From Flagellimonas olearia (GTDB lineage Bacteria; Bacteroidota; Bacteroidia; Flavobacteriales; Flavobacteriaceae), in NCBI RefSeq assembly GCF_009184425.1, contig NZ_WELG01000001.1:927770-991769 (forward strand): a stretch of 64,000 bases of DNA. The letters are read 5' to 3'. Position numbers and translations under genes: made by a program. Of the stretch, positions 9,429 to 17,994 are shown piece after piece. The stretch's first letter is position 1. Every line of letters begins with the position of its first letter. The notes beneath the pieces are model-generated. The model was not told the DNA's origin, searched no databases, and saw only the letters and a list, made by a program, of their open reading frames with translations.

Positions 9429-9761
9429 CTAGTATAAGCTGTCGTTTTCGTAATCCCCGTCGGAATCCGGTTCAAAATCAGCTTCGTTAATGGAACCCTC
9501 ATCGGTTTCCAAGACTTCTTCCTTGCCCAACTCCCTTTCAATGTTTTCCTCAAAGTTGGAAATGAAATTGGAAAGGCTCTTACTGATTTTTACCAGATAT
9601 ATGGTGTCCTCAGTTTTTACCTCTACAGCTTCAATGACCTCGCCGTTTGGTTTTTTCAAGGAAATAATGTCGTCATCGCCATACCCATAAGGGTAGGAAT
9701 CAATCAAAACAGCGGCCACCTTGTGGTCCAGCTTTTTGTAGTCAATGAGTATACGTTTCAT
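9429..9761 (-). CDS. Acidic hypothetical protein
   Basis: 110 aa, no signal peptide or membrane helix. The N-terminal two thirds (MKRILIDYKKLDHKVAAVLI onwards) look like a small compact beta-alpha domain; the C-terminal 40 residues are highly acidic (ELGKEEVLETDEG, then DFEPDSDGDYEND) and probably disordered. I do not recognise a characterised family. It lies 92 bases downstream of aroB on the same strand, and the gap carries a short GGATAG/CTATCC inverted repeat (9764-9783), so it may have its own transcript. Confidence 0.7.
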   Translation of the reverse strand: MKRILIDYKKLDHKVAAVLIDSYPYGYGDDDIISLKKPNGEVIEAVEVKTEDTIYLVKISKSLSNFISNFEENIERELGKEEVLETDEGSINEADFEPDSDGDYENDSLY

Positions 9762-9853
9762 AATGGATAGGTTTAATGCTATCCTAAACTATGAATTTTT
9801 AAAACCCATAAAACCAAAGAGTTGTGAACGGAATTATTTAGTATATGAAGCGA

Positions 9854-10909
9854 TTATTCCTTGTAGTAAGCGAACGCTTTATAAAAGAGTTCCTCGGGTA
9901 CTTTAACATCGGTAACGGCATCGCCAATGGATTGGAGCAGCACAAAATTGATATCGCCATGGGAGTTCTTCTTGTCGTATTTGAGAAGCTTAAGGATGGC
10001 TTTGATATCGTCATCATCCAGTTCAACGGGCTCAAAGTGCTGTGAGAATGTCTCTTTGATTTCTTGAACGGACAGTCTGGACAGGCCTTTCAATTCGTGG
10101 GAAAGGTAACCTTCCAATATCATTCCTGCCGCAATGGCCTCACCATGAAGAAGGGTTTTCTTGTTGGGGTTCTCCAAACAATATGATTCTATGGCATGGC
10201 CCAAGGTATGACCAAAATTCAGGATTTTCCGAAGGCCTTGTTCTGTGGGATCCTGCAGGACCACATCATTCTTTAGGGCAATGGATCGCTGTATGCTCTT
10301 GGCATCGGTAAAATTGCCCTGCGTCTTGAGCTCGTCCCAGTATGGCGCATCTTTAATAAGTCCATGTTTCAGCATTTCGGCGTAGCCGCTGACCACTTGT
10401 CGGGGATCCAAGGTTTTTAAAAACTCAGTGAACACCAATACCATTTGAGGTTGATTGATCACTCCAATCTGGTTTTTCAACGCGCCTAAATCAACACCCG
10501 TTTTACCACCTATGGAAGCATCTACCATAGAAAGTAGGGTAGTGGGGATGTTGATGAAGTCGATTCCTCTTTTAAAGGTTGAGGCAACGAATCCTCCCAA
10601 ATCGGTAATTACACCACCGCCCAAGTTGATCAATAGACTTTTTCGGTCGCCATCATGACTGGACAATTTTTCCCAGACCTCCAAACAAGTCTGTATGTGC
10701 TTGTTTTCTTCTCCAGATTGAATTTCAAAAATGGAATCGATGGGGTAGTCCAGTATCTTTTTAAAGACAGGCAAACAATGCATTTTGGTGTTTTCATCCA
10801 CCAAAAGAAATACCTTGGAATAGTTTTTCTTGGCAATATGCTGTCTTAGAGCAGCTTCTGCAAGCTCTCCTAAATGAACCTCGTACGATTGTGATTTAAT
10901 GGATTCCAT
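9854..10909 (-). CDS. aroB: 3-dehydroquinate synthase
   Basis: 351 aa; converts DAHP to 3-dehydroquinate in the shikimate pathway, using NAD and a divalent metal. Visible family signatures are GGGVITDLGGFVASTFKRG (about 96-114), TTLLSMVDASIGGKTGVD, the metal-ligand region GHTLGHAIE, and LHGEAIAAGM. Length is normal for the family. It is divergent from the proline dehydrogenase gene with about 90 bases between ATG codons. Confidence 0.96.
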   Translation of the reverse strand: MESIKSQSYEVHLGELAEAALRQHIAKKNYSKVFLLVDENTKMHCLPVFKKILDYPIDSIFEIQSGEENKHIQTCLEVWEKLSSHDGDRKSLLINLGGGVITDLGGFVASTFKRGIDFINIPTTLLSMVDASIGGKTGVDLGALKNQIGVINQPQMVLVFTEFLKTLDPRQVVSGYAEMLKHGLIKDAPYWDELKTQGNFTDAKSIQRSIALKNDVVLQDPTEQGLRKILNFGHTLGHAIESYCLENPNKKTLLHGEAIAAGMILEGYLSHELKGLSRLSVQEIKETFSQHFEPVELDDDDIKAILKLLKYDKKNSHGDINFVLLQSIGDAVTDVKVPEELFYKAFAYYKE

Positions 10910-10970
10910 AATTCAAATTACACCGCTAAATAAAGATTATTTTTATTGATAATCTTCTAGATTGGCGACT

Positions 10971-10978
10971 TATATTTG
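10971..10978 (+). promoter_or_regulatory. Bacteroidota -7 promoter element (TATATTTG) of the proline dehydrogenase gene
   Basis: Exact TAnnTTTG match with a possible -33 TTG at 10946-10948 (22-base spacer). It sits 22 bases before the ATG at 11001 and downstream of an in-frame TTG at 10962, which argues that the TTG is not the start. Confidence 0.5.
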
Positions 10979-11000
10979 GATCTTTAAAAGATTGCCAATA

Positions 11001-12173
11001 ATGCGACCGAATTTTGAGAATACCGCAATAGCTTTCGAGTTAAAATCGGACTCCCAACTGGAGAGGGCTTATTTTTTATTCAGAATGATTGCCAATGAAC
11101 CTTTGGTTCGGATTGGCTCTGCAGTGACCAATTTTGCCCTCAAGGCACATCTTCCGGTAGAAGGACTTATCAGGGCCACCGTTTTTGACCATTTTTGTGG
11201 AGGGGTCAATGAAAAGGACTGCCTGTCCGTGATCGATAATATGTACAGCAAAGGGGTGCACTCCATTCTGGATTATTCCGCCGAAGGTAAGGAAGTGGAC
11301 AACCAGTTTGATTTTGCCGTACAAAAGACCTTGGAAATCCTGGATTTTGTCAAGGAGAAAGACGCTATGCCTTTTGCTGTATTCAAACCCACAGGGTTTG
11401 GTCGTTTTAAATTGTACGAGAAAAAGAGTGCTGGACAACCATTAGATGAAAAGGAGACCGCGGAATGGAGTAGAATTGTAGATCGCTACGAAAAAGTCTG
11501 TAAAAAAGCTCATGCCTTGGGAGTCGCTTTGTTGATTGATGCCGAAGAAAGCTGGATGCAGGATGCCGCAGATGATCTAGCGTTGGACATGATGCGAAAA
11601 TACAATAAGGAAAGTACCATCGTGTACAATACTTTCCAGATGTACCGCTGGGACCGAATGGACTATTTGAAAAAACTAAATGCCTTGGCCAAAGAAGAAG
11701 GTTTCAAGGTAGGGGCAAAAGTGGTTCGGGGTGCTTACATGGAAAAGGAAAATGACAGGGCCCACGAAAAAGGCTATGAAAGCCCCATTTGTAAATCCAA
11801 ACAAGAAACAGACGAAAACTTTGATGCCGCCATCACTTTTGGTATGCAGCATTTGGACCGAATCACTTTATTTGCCGGGACCCATAATGAGAAAAGCTGC
11901 TTAATGCTGGTAGACTTAATGGAACAACACCAATTGGAACCTTCGAATACCAATATTTGGTTTGGGCAACTGTTTGGAATGAGTGACCATATTACTTACA
12001 ATTTGGCCCAAGAGGGGTACAATGTGGTAAAATATGTGCCTTATGGTCCGGTAAAGGATGTAATGCCCTATTTGATACGAAGGGCAGAGGAAAACACCTC
12101 AGTGGCCGGACAGACCTCTAGGGAACTGGCCTTGTTGCAAAAAGAACGAAAACGTAGAAAACTGGATTCCTAA
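11001..12173 (+). CDS. Proline dehydrogenase family protein
   Basis: 390 aa, single-domain PRODH (FAD-dependent TIM barrel) oxidising L-proline to pyrroline-5-carboxylate as the first step of proline catabolism. Typical barrel elements are GVALLIDAEESWMQ, the GAKVVRGAYMEKE segment and a C-terminal helix with YLIRRAEENTSV, where the arginines bind the substrate carboxylate (family knowledge). No fused P5C dehydrogenase, unlike PutA. The stop overlaps the end of the convergent minus-strand gene by 4 bases. Confidence 0.93.
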   Translation: MRPNFENTAIAFELKSDSQLERAYFLFRMIANEPLVRIGSAVTNFALKAHLPVEGLIRATVFDHFCGGVNEKDCLSVIDNMYSKGVHSILDYSAEGKEVDNQFDFAVQKTLEILDFVKEKDAMPFAVFKPTGFGRFKLYEKKSAGQPLDEKETAEWSRIVDRYEKVCKKAHALGVALLIDAEESWMQDAADDLALDMMRKYNKESTIVYNTFQMYRWDRMDYLKKLNALAKEEGFKVGAKVVRGAYMEKENDRAHEKGYESPICKSKQETDENFDAAITFGMQHLDRITLFAGTHNEKSCLMLVDLMEQHQLEPSNTNIWFGQLFGMSDHITYNLAQEGYNVVKYVPYGPVKDVMPYLIRRAEENTSVAGQTSRELALLQKERKRRKLDS

Positions 12174-12544
12174 AGGGCTTTTTCCATAGTTTTAATGACT
12201 ACCTGTTCCGAGCAATTTTCAGCTTGCATCTGGTAGTCCTCACCATTTACTTCATGGGAAATAATATAAACCTTGCAAGGTTCTGCTTCGGTATCACTTT
12301 TTCCAAAATCCACATCACCATCGGTTAAAAAAGATGTGATCAATACCGTATCCTTGAACTGTTCAGGTAGATTTTCATCAAAGACCAAGGCTTTGGACCG
12401 CATGTCCTTGAGCACCCTACAATTGGGGAAGTAGCAAAATTCCAATCCTTCTTCCCCGGATTTTTTCTTTAAAAAGAAAACCAAAAAAACTATACCAATG
12501 GACAGCCCTACCAGGTACCATCCCAAACGCTGTAAAAAAGCCAT
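12170..12544 (-). CDS. Membrane-anchored hypothetical protein
   Basis: 124 aa. A single N-terminal transmembrane helix (LVGLSIGIVFLVFFL, residues 11-25) is followed by a KKKSGEEG linker and a soluble domain with three dispersed cysteines (FCYFPNCR near 37-43, EPCKVY near 90, ENCSEQ near 110). The domain has no recognised function. It is 5 bases downstream of alanine dehydrogenase on the same strand, so probably translated from that mRNA; conserved linkage with ald would be the best clue to function. Confidence 0.75.
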   Translation of the reverse strand: MAFLQRLGWYLVGLSIGIVFLVFFLKKKSGEEGLEFCYFPNCRVLKDMRSKALVFDENLPEQFKDTVLITSFLTDGDVDFGKSDTEAEPCKVYIISHEVNGEDYQMQAENCSEQVVIKTMEKAL

Positions 12545-12549
12545 TCGCC

Positions 12550-13749
12550 TTAAAAAATCAGAAAGTTAATATCACTATAGTTGAGTCCAAACCAGTCCCC
12601 AACCGATTTATTGGTCAAAATACCGTGGTACATATAAAGTCCGTTTCGCAAACCTTTATCGAAATGCAGGGAATGTTCCAGCCCTCCATCTTCACCTATC
12701 TTGAGCAAATACGGTGTAAAGATATTACTTATTGAAATGGAAGAAGTTCTGGGGTAACGGGATGGGATATTGGGAACCCCATAGTGGATTACCCCAAATT
12801 TTTCCATAGTGGGTTTGTTGTGGCTCGTAATTTCGGAAGTTTCAAAACAGCCTCCCATATCAATGCTCACATCAATGATAACAGCTCCCTTTTTCATGTT
12901 CTCCACCATGGAACTGGATACCACGACAGGGGAGCGGTTCTTTCCACGGGTTGCCCCAATGGCCACATCGCAACGTTTTAGGGCTTTGATAAGGTTTTTT
13001 GGTTGTATGGTAGAGGTGTATACCGTACGGTTAAGGTTGGTCTGTAGGGTTCGTAATTTTGTAATGGAATTGTCGAACACCTTAATATTTGCACCCAATC
13101 CCAATGCCGACCTTGCGGCAAATTCGCCTACGGTCCCAGCTCCAATAATGACTACTTCCACCGGGGGAACACCACTGATGCTTCCCAACATCAATCCATT
13201 GCCCTTGCTGGTCGCCGCCATCAGTTCCGAGGCAATCAAGATGGAGGAAATCCCTGCAATCTCACTCAATGAGCGCACGGCTGGGTAATTTCCGTCTTCG
13301 TCCCTAATATACTCGAATGCAATGGCCGTGAGTCGTTTTTTGGCCATGGCCTCAAAATATTCCTTACGCTGCGTTTTGATCTGTAATGCGGAAATCACAA
13401 TGGTTTGGGGATTCAAAAGGTCTATTTCCGACAGAGAGGGGGGCTCCACTTTAAGAATAATGGGGCATGAGAAAACTTTCTTGGTGTCCCTGGTTATTTC
13501 GGCCCCTGCATTGGTATAATCGATATCGGTGAAATTGGAGGCTTCCCCGGCACCGGATTCCAATAAAACACGGTGGCCGTTAGCGGTAATGGCATTCACG
13601 GCATCTGGGGTAAGACAGACACGTTTCTCTTGATACTGGTTTTCCTTTGGGATACCTATAAAGAGTTCACCCTTTTGTTTCAGCACTTCCAAGGTTTCTT
13701 CTTGGGGTAGGAGCTGTTGTTTGCTAAAGGGGGAGGATGGCTGGTTCAT
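12550..13749 (-). CDS. ald: Alanine dehydrogenase
   Basis: 399 aa AlaDH/PNT-family enzyme catalysing NAD-dependent reversible deamination of alanine to pyruvate and ammonia. N-terminal substrate domain shows GIPKENQYQEKRVCLTP (about 33-50); the Rossmann domain contains VVIIGAGTVGEFAARSALGLG near 210 and the later DVSIDMGGCFETS motif. A pyridine-nucleotide transhydrogenase alpha subunit would be an alternative, but the length and absence of a transhydrogenase partner favour Ald. Followed immediately by the membrane-anchored 124 aa protein. Confidence 0.9.
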   Translation of the reverse strand: MNQPSSPFSKQQLLPQEETLEVLKQKGELFIGIPKENQYQEKRVCLTPDAVNAITANGHRVLLESGAGEASNFTDIDYTNAGAEITRDTKKVFSCPIILKVEPPSLSEIDLLNPQTIVISALQIKTQRKEYFEAMAKKRLTAIAFEYIRDEDGNYPAVRSLSEIAGISSILIASELMAATSKGNGLMLGSISGVPPVEVVIIGAGTVGEFAARSALGLGANIKVFDNSITKLRTLQTNLNRTVYTSTIQPKNLIKALKRCDVAIGATRGKNRSPVVVSSSMVENMKKGAVIIDVSIDMGGCFETSEITSHNKPTMEKFGVIHYGVPNIPSRYPRTSSISISNIFTPYLLKIGEDGGLEHSLHFDKGLRNGLYMYHGILTNKSVGDWFGLNYSDINFLIF

Positions 13750-13792
13750 ATATTGTAAATCTGAGTGTCATGCCATGGGCATTAAAACAAAT

Positions 13793-14338
13793 TTACATTT
13801 TTTTTGAAAGGGTCTTCTGGCGTTGTTCCAGTTTCTCCCTTTCCTTTCGAAGTTCTTCTTTTTCCTTTAGTATGCGTAACTCGGCATCCATGGCATCCAA
13901 ATCAATACCATGTACGTGTTTATCCACCAATTTCACCCTAATGAAGTATACTATGGGCGTTACCACCATGGTCACGGCCACCACATACATTACTTCGTTC
14001 TCATCAACAATATTGGAGTCAAAGGTAAGTACGGCAAACAGCTGGAAGCTGTACATGGAAATTGGAATAAGAATGGCATAATACCACCAATTCTTACAGG
14101 TCACGAACCATACCACCAGAAGCAATAAGGGCACAATTTTGTTGAAATAATAATAAAAAGCCTCCCCAACATCATCAAATCCATTGGCGCCAAACTCAAT
14201 GCCCAAAAATGACCATGTTTCTGCACCTTCCGGCATGTATTTGTACCAGTAGAACAAGATGGGGGATACTGCGATCAGAAAGGCAAAAGCACCTTCCATG
14301 ATCAGTTTCTTACGGATACTTTTTTTGTCACTCATCAC
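13793..14338 (-). CDS. Hypothetical four-helix membrane protein with C-terminal coiled coil
   Basis: 181 aa. Four hydrophobic segments are visible (residues about 16-34, 66-82, 88-106 and 119-137), followed by a highly charged C-terminal helix (LRILKEKEELRKEREKLEQR) likely to form a cytoplasmic coiled coil. Two ATG codons are adjacent to a charged lysine-rich N-terminus, giving an N-in topology. No family recognised. It lies 43 bases upstream of ald on the same strand. Confidence 0.72.
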   Translation of the reverse strand: MMSDKKSIRKKLIMEGAFAFLIAVSPILFYWYKYMPEGAETWSFLGIEFGANGFDDVGEAFYYYFNKIVPLLLLVVWFVTCKNWWYYAILIPISMYSFQLFAVLTFDSNIVDENEVMYVVAVTMVVTPIVYFIRVKLVDKHVHGIDLDAMDAELRILKEKEELRKEREKLEQRQKTLSKKM

Positions 14339-14368
14339 TCATGATAACATAAAAAAGCTGATTTTATT

Positions 14369-14405
14369 GCAAAAAAAATGGCCCTATCAAAAAATAGGAC
14401 CATTT
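14369..14405 (-). terminator. Intrinsic terminator of the 43-aa peptide gene
   Basis: On the minus strand an AAATGGTCCTAT / ATAGGGCCATTT hairpin (14394-14405 with 14376-14387, one mismatch, 6-base loop) runs straight into a T tract at 14371-14378. It lies 27 bases past the peptide gene's stop codon. Confidence 0.7.
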
Positions 14406-14431
14406 GTACTTCAGTTAAAATCGGAAAAAAA

Positions 14432-14563
14432 TTACAGCTTTCTGATCTTAGACTTCTCGATACTAGTAGTTTGACTTTTGTCCAAATCTACTGTCGCAAC
14501 CGCAACAGTCATAGCCAAAAAGGCAACACCTAGTAATCCAAAAAAAACTTTTTTAGTGTTCAT
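14432..14563 (-). CDS. Small exported peptide (43 aa)
   Basis: Begins MNTKKVFFGLLGVAFLAMTV and continues with an Ala/Val-rich stretch, then a polar tail ending IEKSKIRKL. The N-terminus is Lys-Lys followed by about 18 hydrophobic residues, a signal peptide or membrane anchor; cleavage after the ATA/AVA region would release a peptide of about 20 residues. The gene has its own -7 box and a strong intrinsic terminator, so it forms an isolated transcription unit between the tsaE unit and the membrane protein gene. The function is unknown; a secreted signal or toxin-like peptide are both open. Confidence 0.6.
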   Translation of the reverse strand: MNTKKVFFGLLGVAFLAMTVAVATVDLDKSQTTSIEKSKIRKL

Positions 14564-14605
14564 CGTAAAAGAGTTTTTGGTTAATAAATGAATTCATCTA
14601 CAGGA

Positions 14606-14613
14606 CAAATGTA
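14606..14613 (-). promoter_or_regulatory. -7 promoter element (TACATTTG) of the 43-aa peptide gene
   Basis: Exact TAnnTTTG match on the minus strand, 42 bases before the ATG at 14563. Further upstream an inverted repeat ATCGATAAA / TTTATCGAT (14643-14651 and 14681-14689) could be an operator. Confidence 0.45.
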
Positions 14614-14739
14614 GGAAAATATTTCAACTCTACCTACGCTTCATCGATAAAATTGGCATTTTAACGTAAAAAAAACACACTTTATCGATTCGTCGATGTC
14701 CTGCGCAATAAACTGGTTTGAATATAGGAGGATTGGGCG

Positions 14740-15174
14740 TTAACAAACATTTAACTCGACTGAACGCGTATTTTCATCGATTAAATGCAGGAAAATGGAT
14801 ACAGCATTATCCGGAAGTAGGGAAGCAATTTTTTCGGGCCATTCAATGAACACCCATACCCTTGGGTCCAAATAATCTTCAAAGCCCATATCCAAGGCTT
14901 CGCTCTCATCGTTCAATCGATAAAAATCGAAATGATGGGCCAAAACCTTGCCTTGAACATCGTGGTATTCGTTCACCAACCCAAAAGTAGGGCTGCTGCC
15001 TGTGTCCACAGCTCCCAATTCTTTAAGCATGGCTTTTACAAGGGTGGTTTTTCCAGCTCCCATTTCGCCATAAAAACATAGTATTTTGTCCGGGGCGGCT
15101 TGCAGTACTTTTTGCGCTGCCATTTGAATCTCATCTAGGCTGAATGTAATCTTCAAGTCGGTATTATTTAGCAT
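14740..15174 (-). CDS. tsaE: tRNA threonylcarbamoyladenosine biosynthesis ATPase TsaE
   Basis: 144 aa P-loop ATPase required with TsaB/C/D to make t6A at position 37 of ANN-decoding tRNAs. Walker A is GEMGAGKTTLVKAM (about 35-48); the family motifs SSPTFGLVNEY and HFDFYRL follow, with FIEWPEKI near the C-terminus. Length is typical. The start overlaps the porX-like gene's stop by 11 bases, an arrangement consistent with co-translation. Confidence 0.95.
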   Translation of the reverse strand: MLNNTDLKITFSLDEIQMAAQKVLQAAPDKILCFYGEMGAGKTTLVKAMLKELGAVDTGSSPTFGLVNEYHDVQGKVLAHHFDFYRLNDESEALDMGFEDYLDPRVWVFIEWPEKIASLLPDNAVSIFLHLIDENTRSVELNVC

Positions 15175-16708
15175 CCAAAACTACAAAAGGAACAATCATT
15201 TCTTCCAAGGATACCCCTCCATGTTGATAGGTATTTCTATAATAACTTACATAATGGTTGAAATTGTTGGGGTAGGCAAAGAACAAATCGTTCTTGGCAA
15301 AGATATAGCTACTGCTCAAATTGATATTGGGCAAATGGATGTCCTGAGGCTTTTTTGAGGCCAAGACATCCTTATCCTCATAAGTGAGGCTTTTTCCGGT
15401 CTTGTAGCGCAGATTTAGACTGGTATCCCTGTCTCCGATCACTTTTGAAGGCTGCTTTACGTTGATGGTGCCATGGTCAGTGGTCAATATCAGTTTCATA
15501 CCCAGACCTTGAGCCTGTTGGATAATCTCCAACAAGGGTGAATTCTTGAACCAACTGAGGGTAAGGGACCTGTAGGCCTTATCATTGGATGCCAACTCTT
15601 TCACCACCTCCATTTCCGTCTTGGAATGGGAAAGCATGTCCACAAAATTGTAGACCACCACGGTTAGGTCGTTGTCTTTTTGGGTCTTGAAATTTTGGGC
15701 CAACTGTTTCCCCTGTTTCAGGTTATTAATTTTGTGGTATTCCCATTTTAGGTTTAGGCCCAAACGCTTTAATTGGGCTCCCAAAAAATCTGCTTCGAAA
15801 AGGTTCTTACCGCCTTCGTCCGTATCATTTTTCCACCAATTGGGATACTGCTTCTCCATGTCCAAGGGCATCAGCCCCGAGAAAATAGCATTCCGTGCAT
15901 ACTGCGTGGCCGTTGGTAAAATGCTGTAATAGGCAGATTCTTGTTTCTTTTTATAGTGGACAGCCAATGTTTCCTCAAAAGCCAACCATTGATCGTACCG
16001 AAGGTTGTCTATGACCACCAACAGGGTTTTGTTTCCTTCCAGTTCTGGTTGGATCTTATTTCTAAAAAGGGTGTGGGACATAATGGGAGCATCCCCATCC
16101 TGAAACCAGCTGCGATAATTCTTGTCCACGAACTTTCCGAATTGCGAATTGGCCTCGGCCTTTTGGGATTCCAATATCTCAAACATCCCAGAATCCTCGA
16201 TCTGTTCCAACTGAAGCTCCCAATAAATTAGTTTTTTATAGAGCTCTACCCATTCTTCAAACGAATTGATAGTGGAAAGGTCCATAGCGATCTTTCTAAA
16301 CTCTTGTTGATAATTTGCGGTGGTTTTCTCAGAGATCAACCGCGAGTTGTCCAAACTTTTTTTGAGAGACAGTAATATTTGGTTCGGATTTACCGGTTTG
16401 ATGAGATAATCGGCGATTTTGGACCCAATGGCTTCATCCATGATATATTCCTCCTCACTCTTGGTGATCATTACCACGGGGATGGAAGCATCGTACTTCT
16501 TTATTTCATTCAGGGTCTCCAGACCGGATAGGCCGGGCATGTTCTCATCCAGGAACACGATGTCGAAAAAGGAATTTTTAAGTTCTTCAAGGGCATCCTG
16601 CCCACTTTGACTGGTAACTACTTTATAATTTTTGCCTTCCAGAAATAAAATGTGAGGTTTTAATAGATCGATCTCATCATCGACCCAAAGAATTGTTATC
16701 TTGTTCAT
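15164..16708 (-). CDS. porX: PorX-type response regulator / alkaline phosphatase (PglZ) protein
   Basis: 514 aa. Receiver domain (residues 1-120) has Asp10/Asp11, phospho-acceptor Asp54 in VFLDENMPG and Lys84. The C-terminal PglZ/alkaline-phosphatase-like domain contains LLVVIDNLRYDQW, TTDHGTINV and a late QHGGVSLEEMIVPFV. This architecture is that of PorX, which with PorY regulates type IX secretion genes in Bacteroidota and has oligonucleotide phosphodiesterase activity in studied homologs. No histidine kinase is adjacent. Confidence 0.9.
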   Translation of the reverse strand: MNKITILWVDDEIDLLKPHILFLEGKNYKVVTSQSGQDALEELKNSFFDIVFLDENMPGLSGLETLNEIKKYDASIPVVMITKSEEEYIMDEAIGSKIADYLIKPVNPNQILLSLKKSLDNSRLISEKTTANYQQEFRKIAMDLSTINSFEEWVELYKKLIYWELQLEQIEDSGMFEILESQKAEANSQFGKFVDKNYRSWFQDGDAPIMSHTLFRNKIQPELEGNKTLLVVIDNLRYDQWLAFEETLAVHYKKKQESAYYSILPTATQYARNAIFSGLMPLDMEKQYPNWWKNDTDEGGKNLFEADFLGAQLKRLGLNLKWEYHKINNLKQGKQLAQNFKTQKDNDLTVVVYNFVDMLSHSKTEMEVVKELASNDKAYRSLTLSWFKNSPLLEIIQQAQGLGMKLILTTDHGTINVKQPSKVIGDRDTSLNLRYKTGKSLTYEDKDVLASKKPQDIHLPNINLSSSYIFAKNDLFFAYPNNFNHYVSYYRNTYQHGGVSLEEMIVPFVVLDAK

Positions 16709-16716
16709 ATAGTAGT

Positions 16717-16724
16717 TATCTTTG
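16717..16724 (+). promoter_or_regulatory. -7 promoter element (TATCTTTG) of the HD-domain gene
   Basis: Exact TAnnTTTG match, with a candidate -33 TTG at 16693-16695 (21-base spacer). It overlaps an in-frame GTG at 16724, which it therefore rules against as a start; a short-leader mRNA beginning about 16730 would use TTG 16745. Confidence 0.5.
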
Positions 16725-16744
16725 TGGGATTAAAACAAAAATCC

Positions 16745-17971
16745 TTGGTAAAAACCAATAAGCTTAACGTTTTCAACGACCCAATTTACGGTTTTATTGG
16801 AACTCCAAACGAACTAATTTTTCAGTTGATCGCGCATCCTTACTTTCAAAGGCTGCGTAGGATTTCGCAAATGGGTATGTCCTTTTTGGTCTACCCTGGG
16901 GCACATCATACCCGATTTCACCATGCACTGGGTAGTATGCATCTTATGGATAGGGCCATTCAGGTCCTAAGGTTGAAAGGGGTGGATATCAATGAGAAAG
17001 AAGAGACCGGGCTGTTATGCGCCATTCTGTTGCATGATATTGGCCACGGCCCATTTTCACATGCCTTGGAAGGTTTTGTGGTTAAAGACCAAAGCCACGA
17101 AAAACTGTCCTTGTTGTTCATGGAAGAACTCAACAAGGAGTTCAATGGGGCTTTGGACACTGCCATAGCCATTTTTAAAAGGGATTATCCCAAGCCTTTC
17201 ATGAATGAATTGGTATCAAGTCAATTGGACATGGACCGATTGGACTACTTAAAGAGAGATAGTTTCTATGCCGGGGTTACGGAAGGGAATATCAATTCGG
17301 AACGGCTTATCTCCATGCTCAATGTGGTGGATGGAAGTTTGGTGTTGGAAGAAAAGGGCATTTACGCCGTGGAAAAGTTTTTAATGGCCCGAAGGTTTAT
17401 GTATTGGCAGGTGTATCTGCATAAAACAGGCTTGGTGGCAGAGCAGTTGTTGGTACGCATCATGCAACGCGCCCGGGAGCTTTTGATCAAAGGAAGCCAC
17501 TTGTCCGGTAGCGAGGCCCTCCTCTTCTTTTTGGGAGAGAACGAGCCCATGGAATTTAACCGTGAGGCATTGGCAAAGTTTGCCCAATTGGATGATGTGG
17601 ACATTTTTGGGGCCATAAAATCATGGCAGTTCCATGAAGATTTTGTGCTTTCCAAAATGTGTGGCATGGTGCTCAATAGAAAATTGTTGCATATCAAAAT
17701 AAAAAAACGCCCAGCCAACCCAGAAAAAATGCAATTAAAATTGGAAGAAGTCGTCCAGAAATACGATCTTTCAGAAGAAGACGCCTCCAACTTTGTTTTT
17801 GAGGGAGAAATTTCGAACAAGGCCTATAACAGTAATGGACAGGCCATACGCATTCTTAAAAAGAATGGAAGAATAACCGATGTGCTCAAAGAATCTGACC
17901 AACTCAGCCTTAAGGCACTTTCCAAGACCGTGACCAAATATTATAGCTGCTACCCTAAGGAAGCTGTTTAA
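16745..17971 (+). CDS. HD domain-containing phosphohydrolase
   Basis: 408 aa from TTG 16745. HD-superfamily metal hydrolase related to dNTPases: histidine/aspartate ligands fit the paired histidines in [14 protein letters not shown] (about 50-63), the HD of [15 protein letters not shown], and a later [15 protein letters not shown]. The protein begins with the conserved [16 protein letters not shown] segment right after the chosen start. Substrate is probably a nucleotide (dNTP) but this is not shown. Its stop is 23 bases before lpxD. Confidence 0.85.
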   Translation: MVKTNKLNVFNDPIYGFIGTPNELIFQLIAHPYFQRLRRISQMGMSFLVYPGAHHTRFHHALGSMHLMDRAIQVLRLKGVDINEKEETGLLCAILLHDIGHGPFSHALEGFVVKDQSHEKLSLLFMEELNKEFNGALDTAIAIFKRDYPKPFMNELVSSQLDMDRLDYLKRDSFYAGVTEGNINSERLISMLNVVDGSLVLEEKGIYAVEKFLMARRFMYWQVYLHKTGLVAEQLLVRIMQRARELLIKGSHLSGSEALLFFLGENEPMEFNREALAKFAQLDDVDIFGAIKSWQFHEDFVLSKMCGMVLNRKLLHIKIKKRPANPEKMQLKLEEVVQKYDLSEEDASNFVFEGEISNKAYNSNGQAIRILKKNGRITDVLKESDQLSLKALSKTVTKYYSCYPKEAV

Positions 17972-17981
17972 CAAATTTTGT

Positions 17982-17989
17982 TACTTTTG
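17982..17989 (+). promoter_or_regulatory. -7 promoter element (TACTTTTG) directly before lpxD
   Basis: Exact TAnnTTTG match ending 5 bases before the lpxD ATG at 17995. If used, the transcript would be leaderless or nearly so. No matching -33 element was found, and lpxD may instead be read from the upstream gene. Confidence 0.35.
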
Positions 17990-17994
17990 CACAA

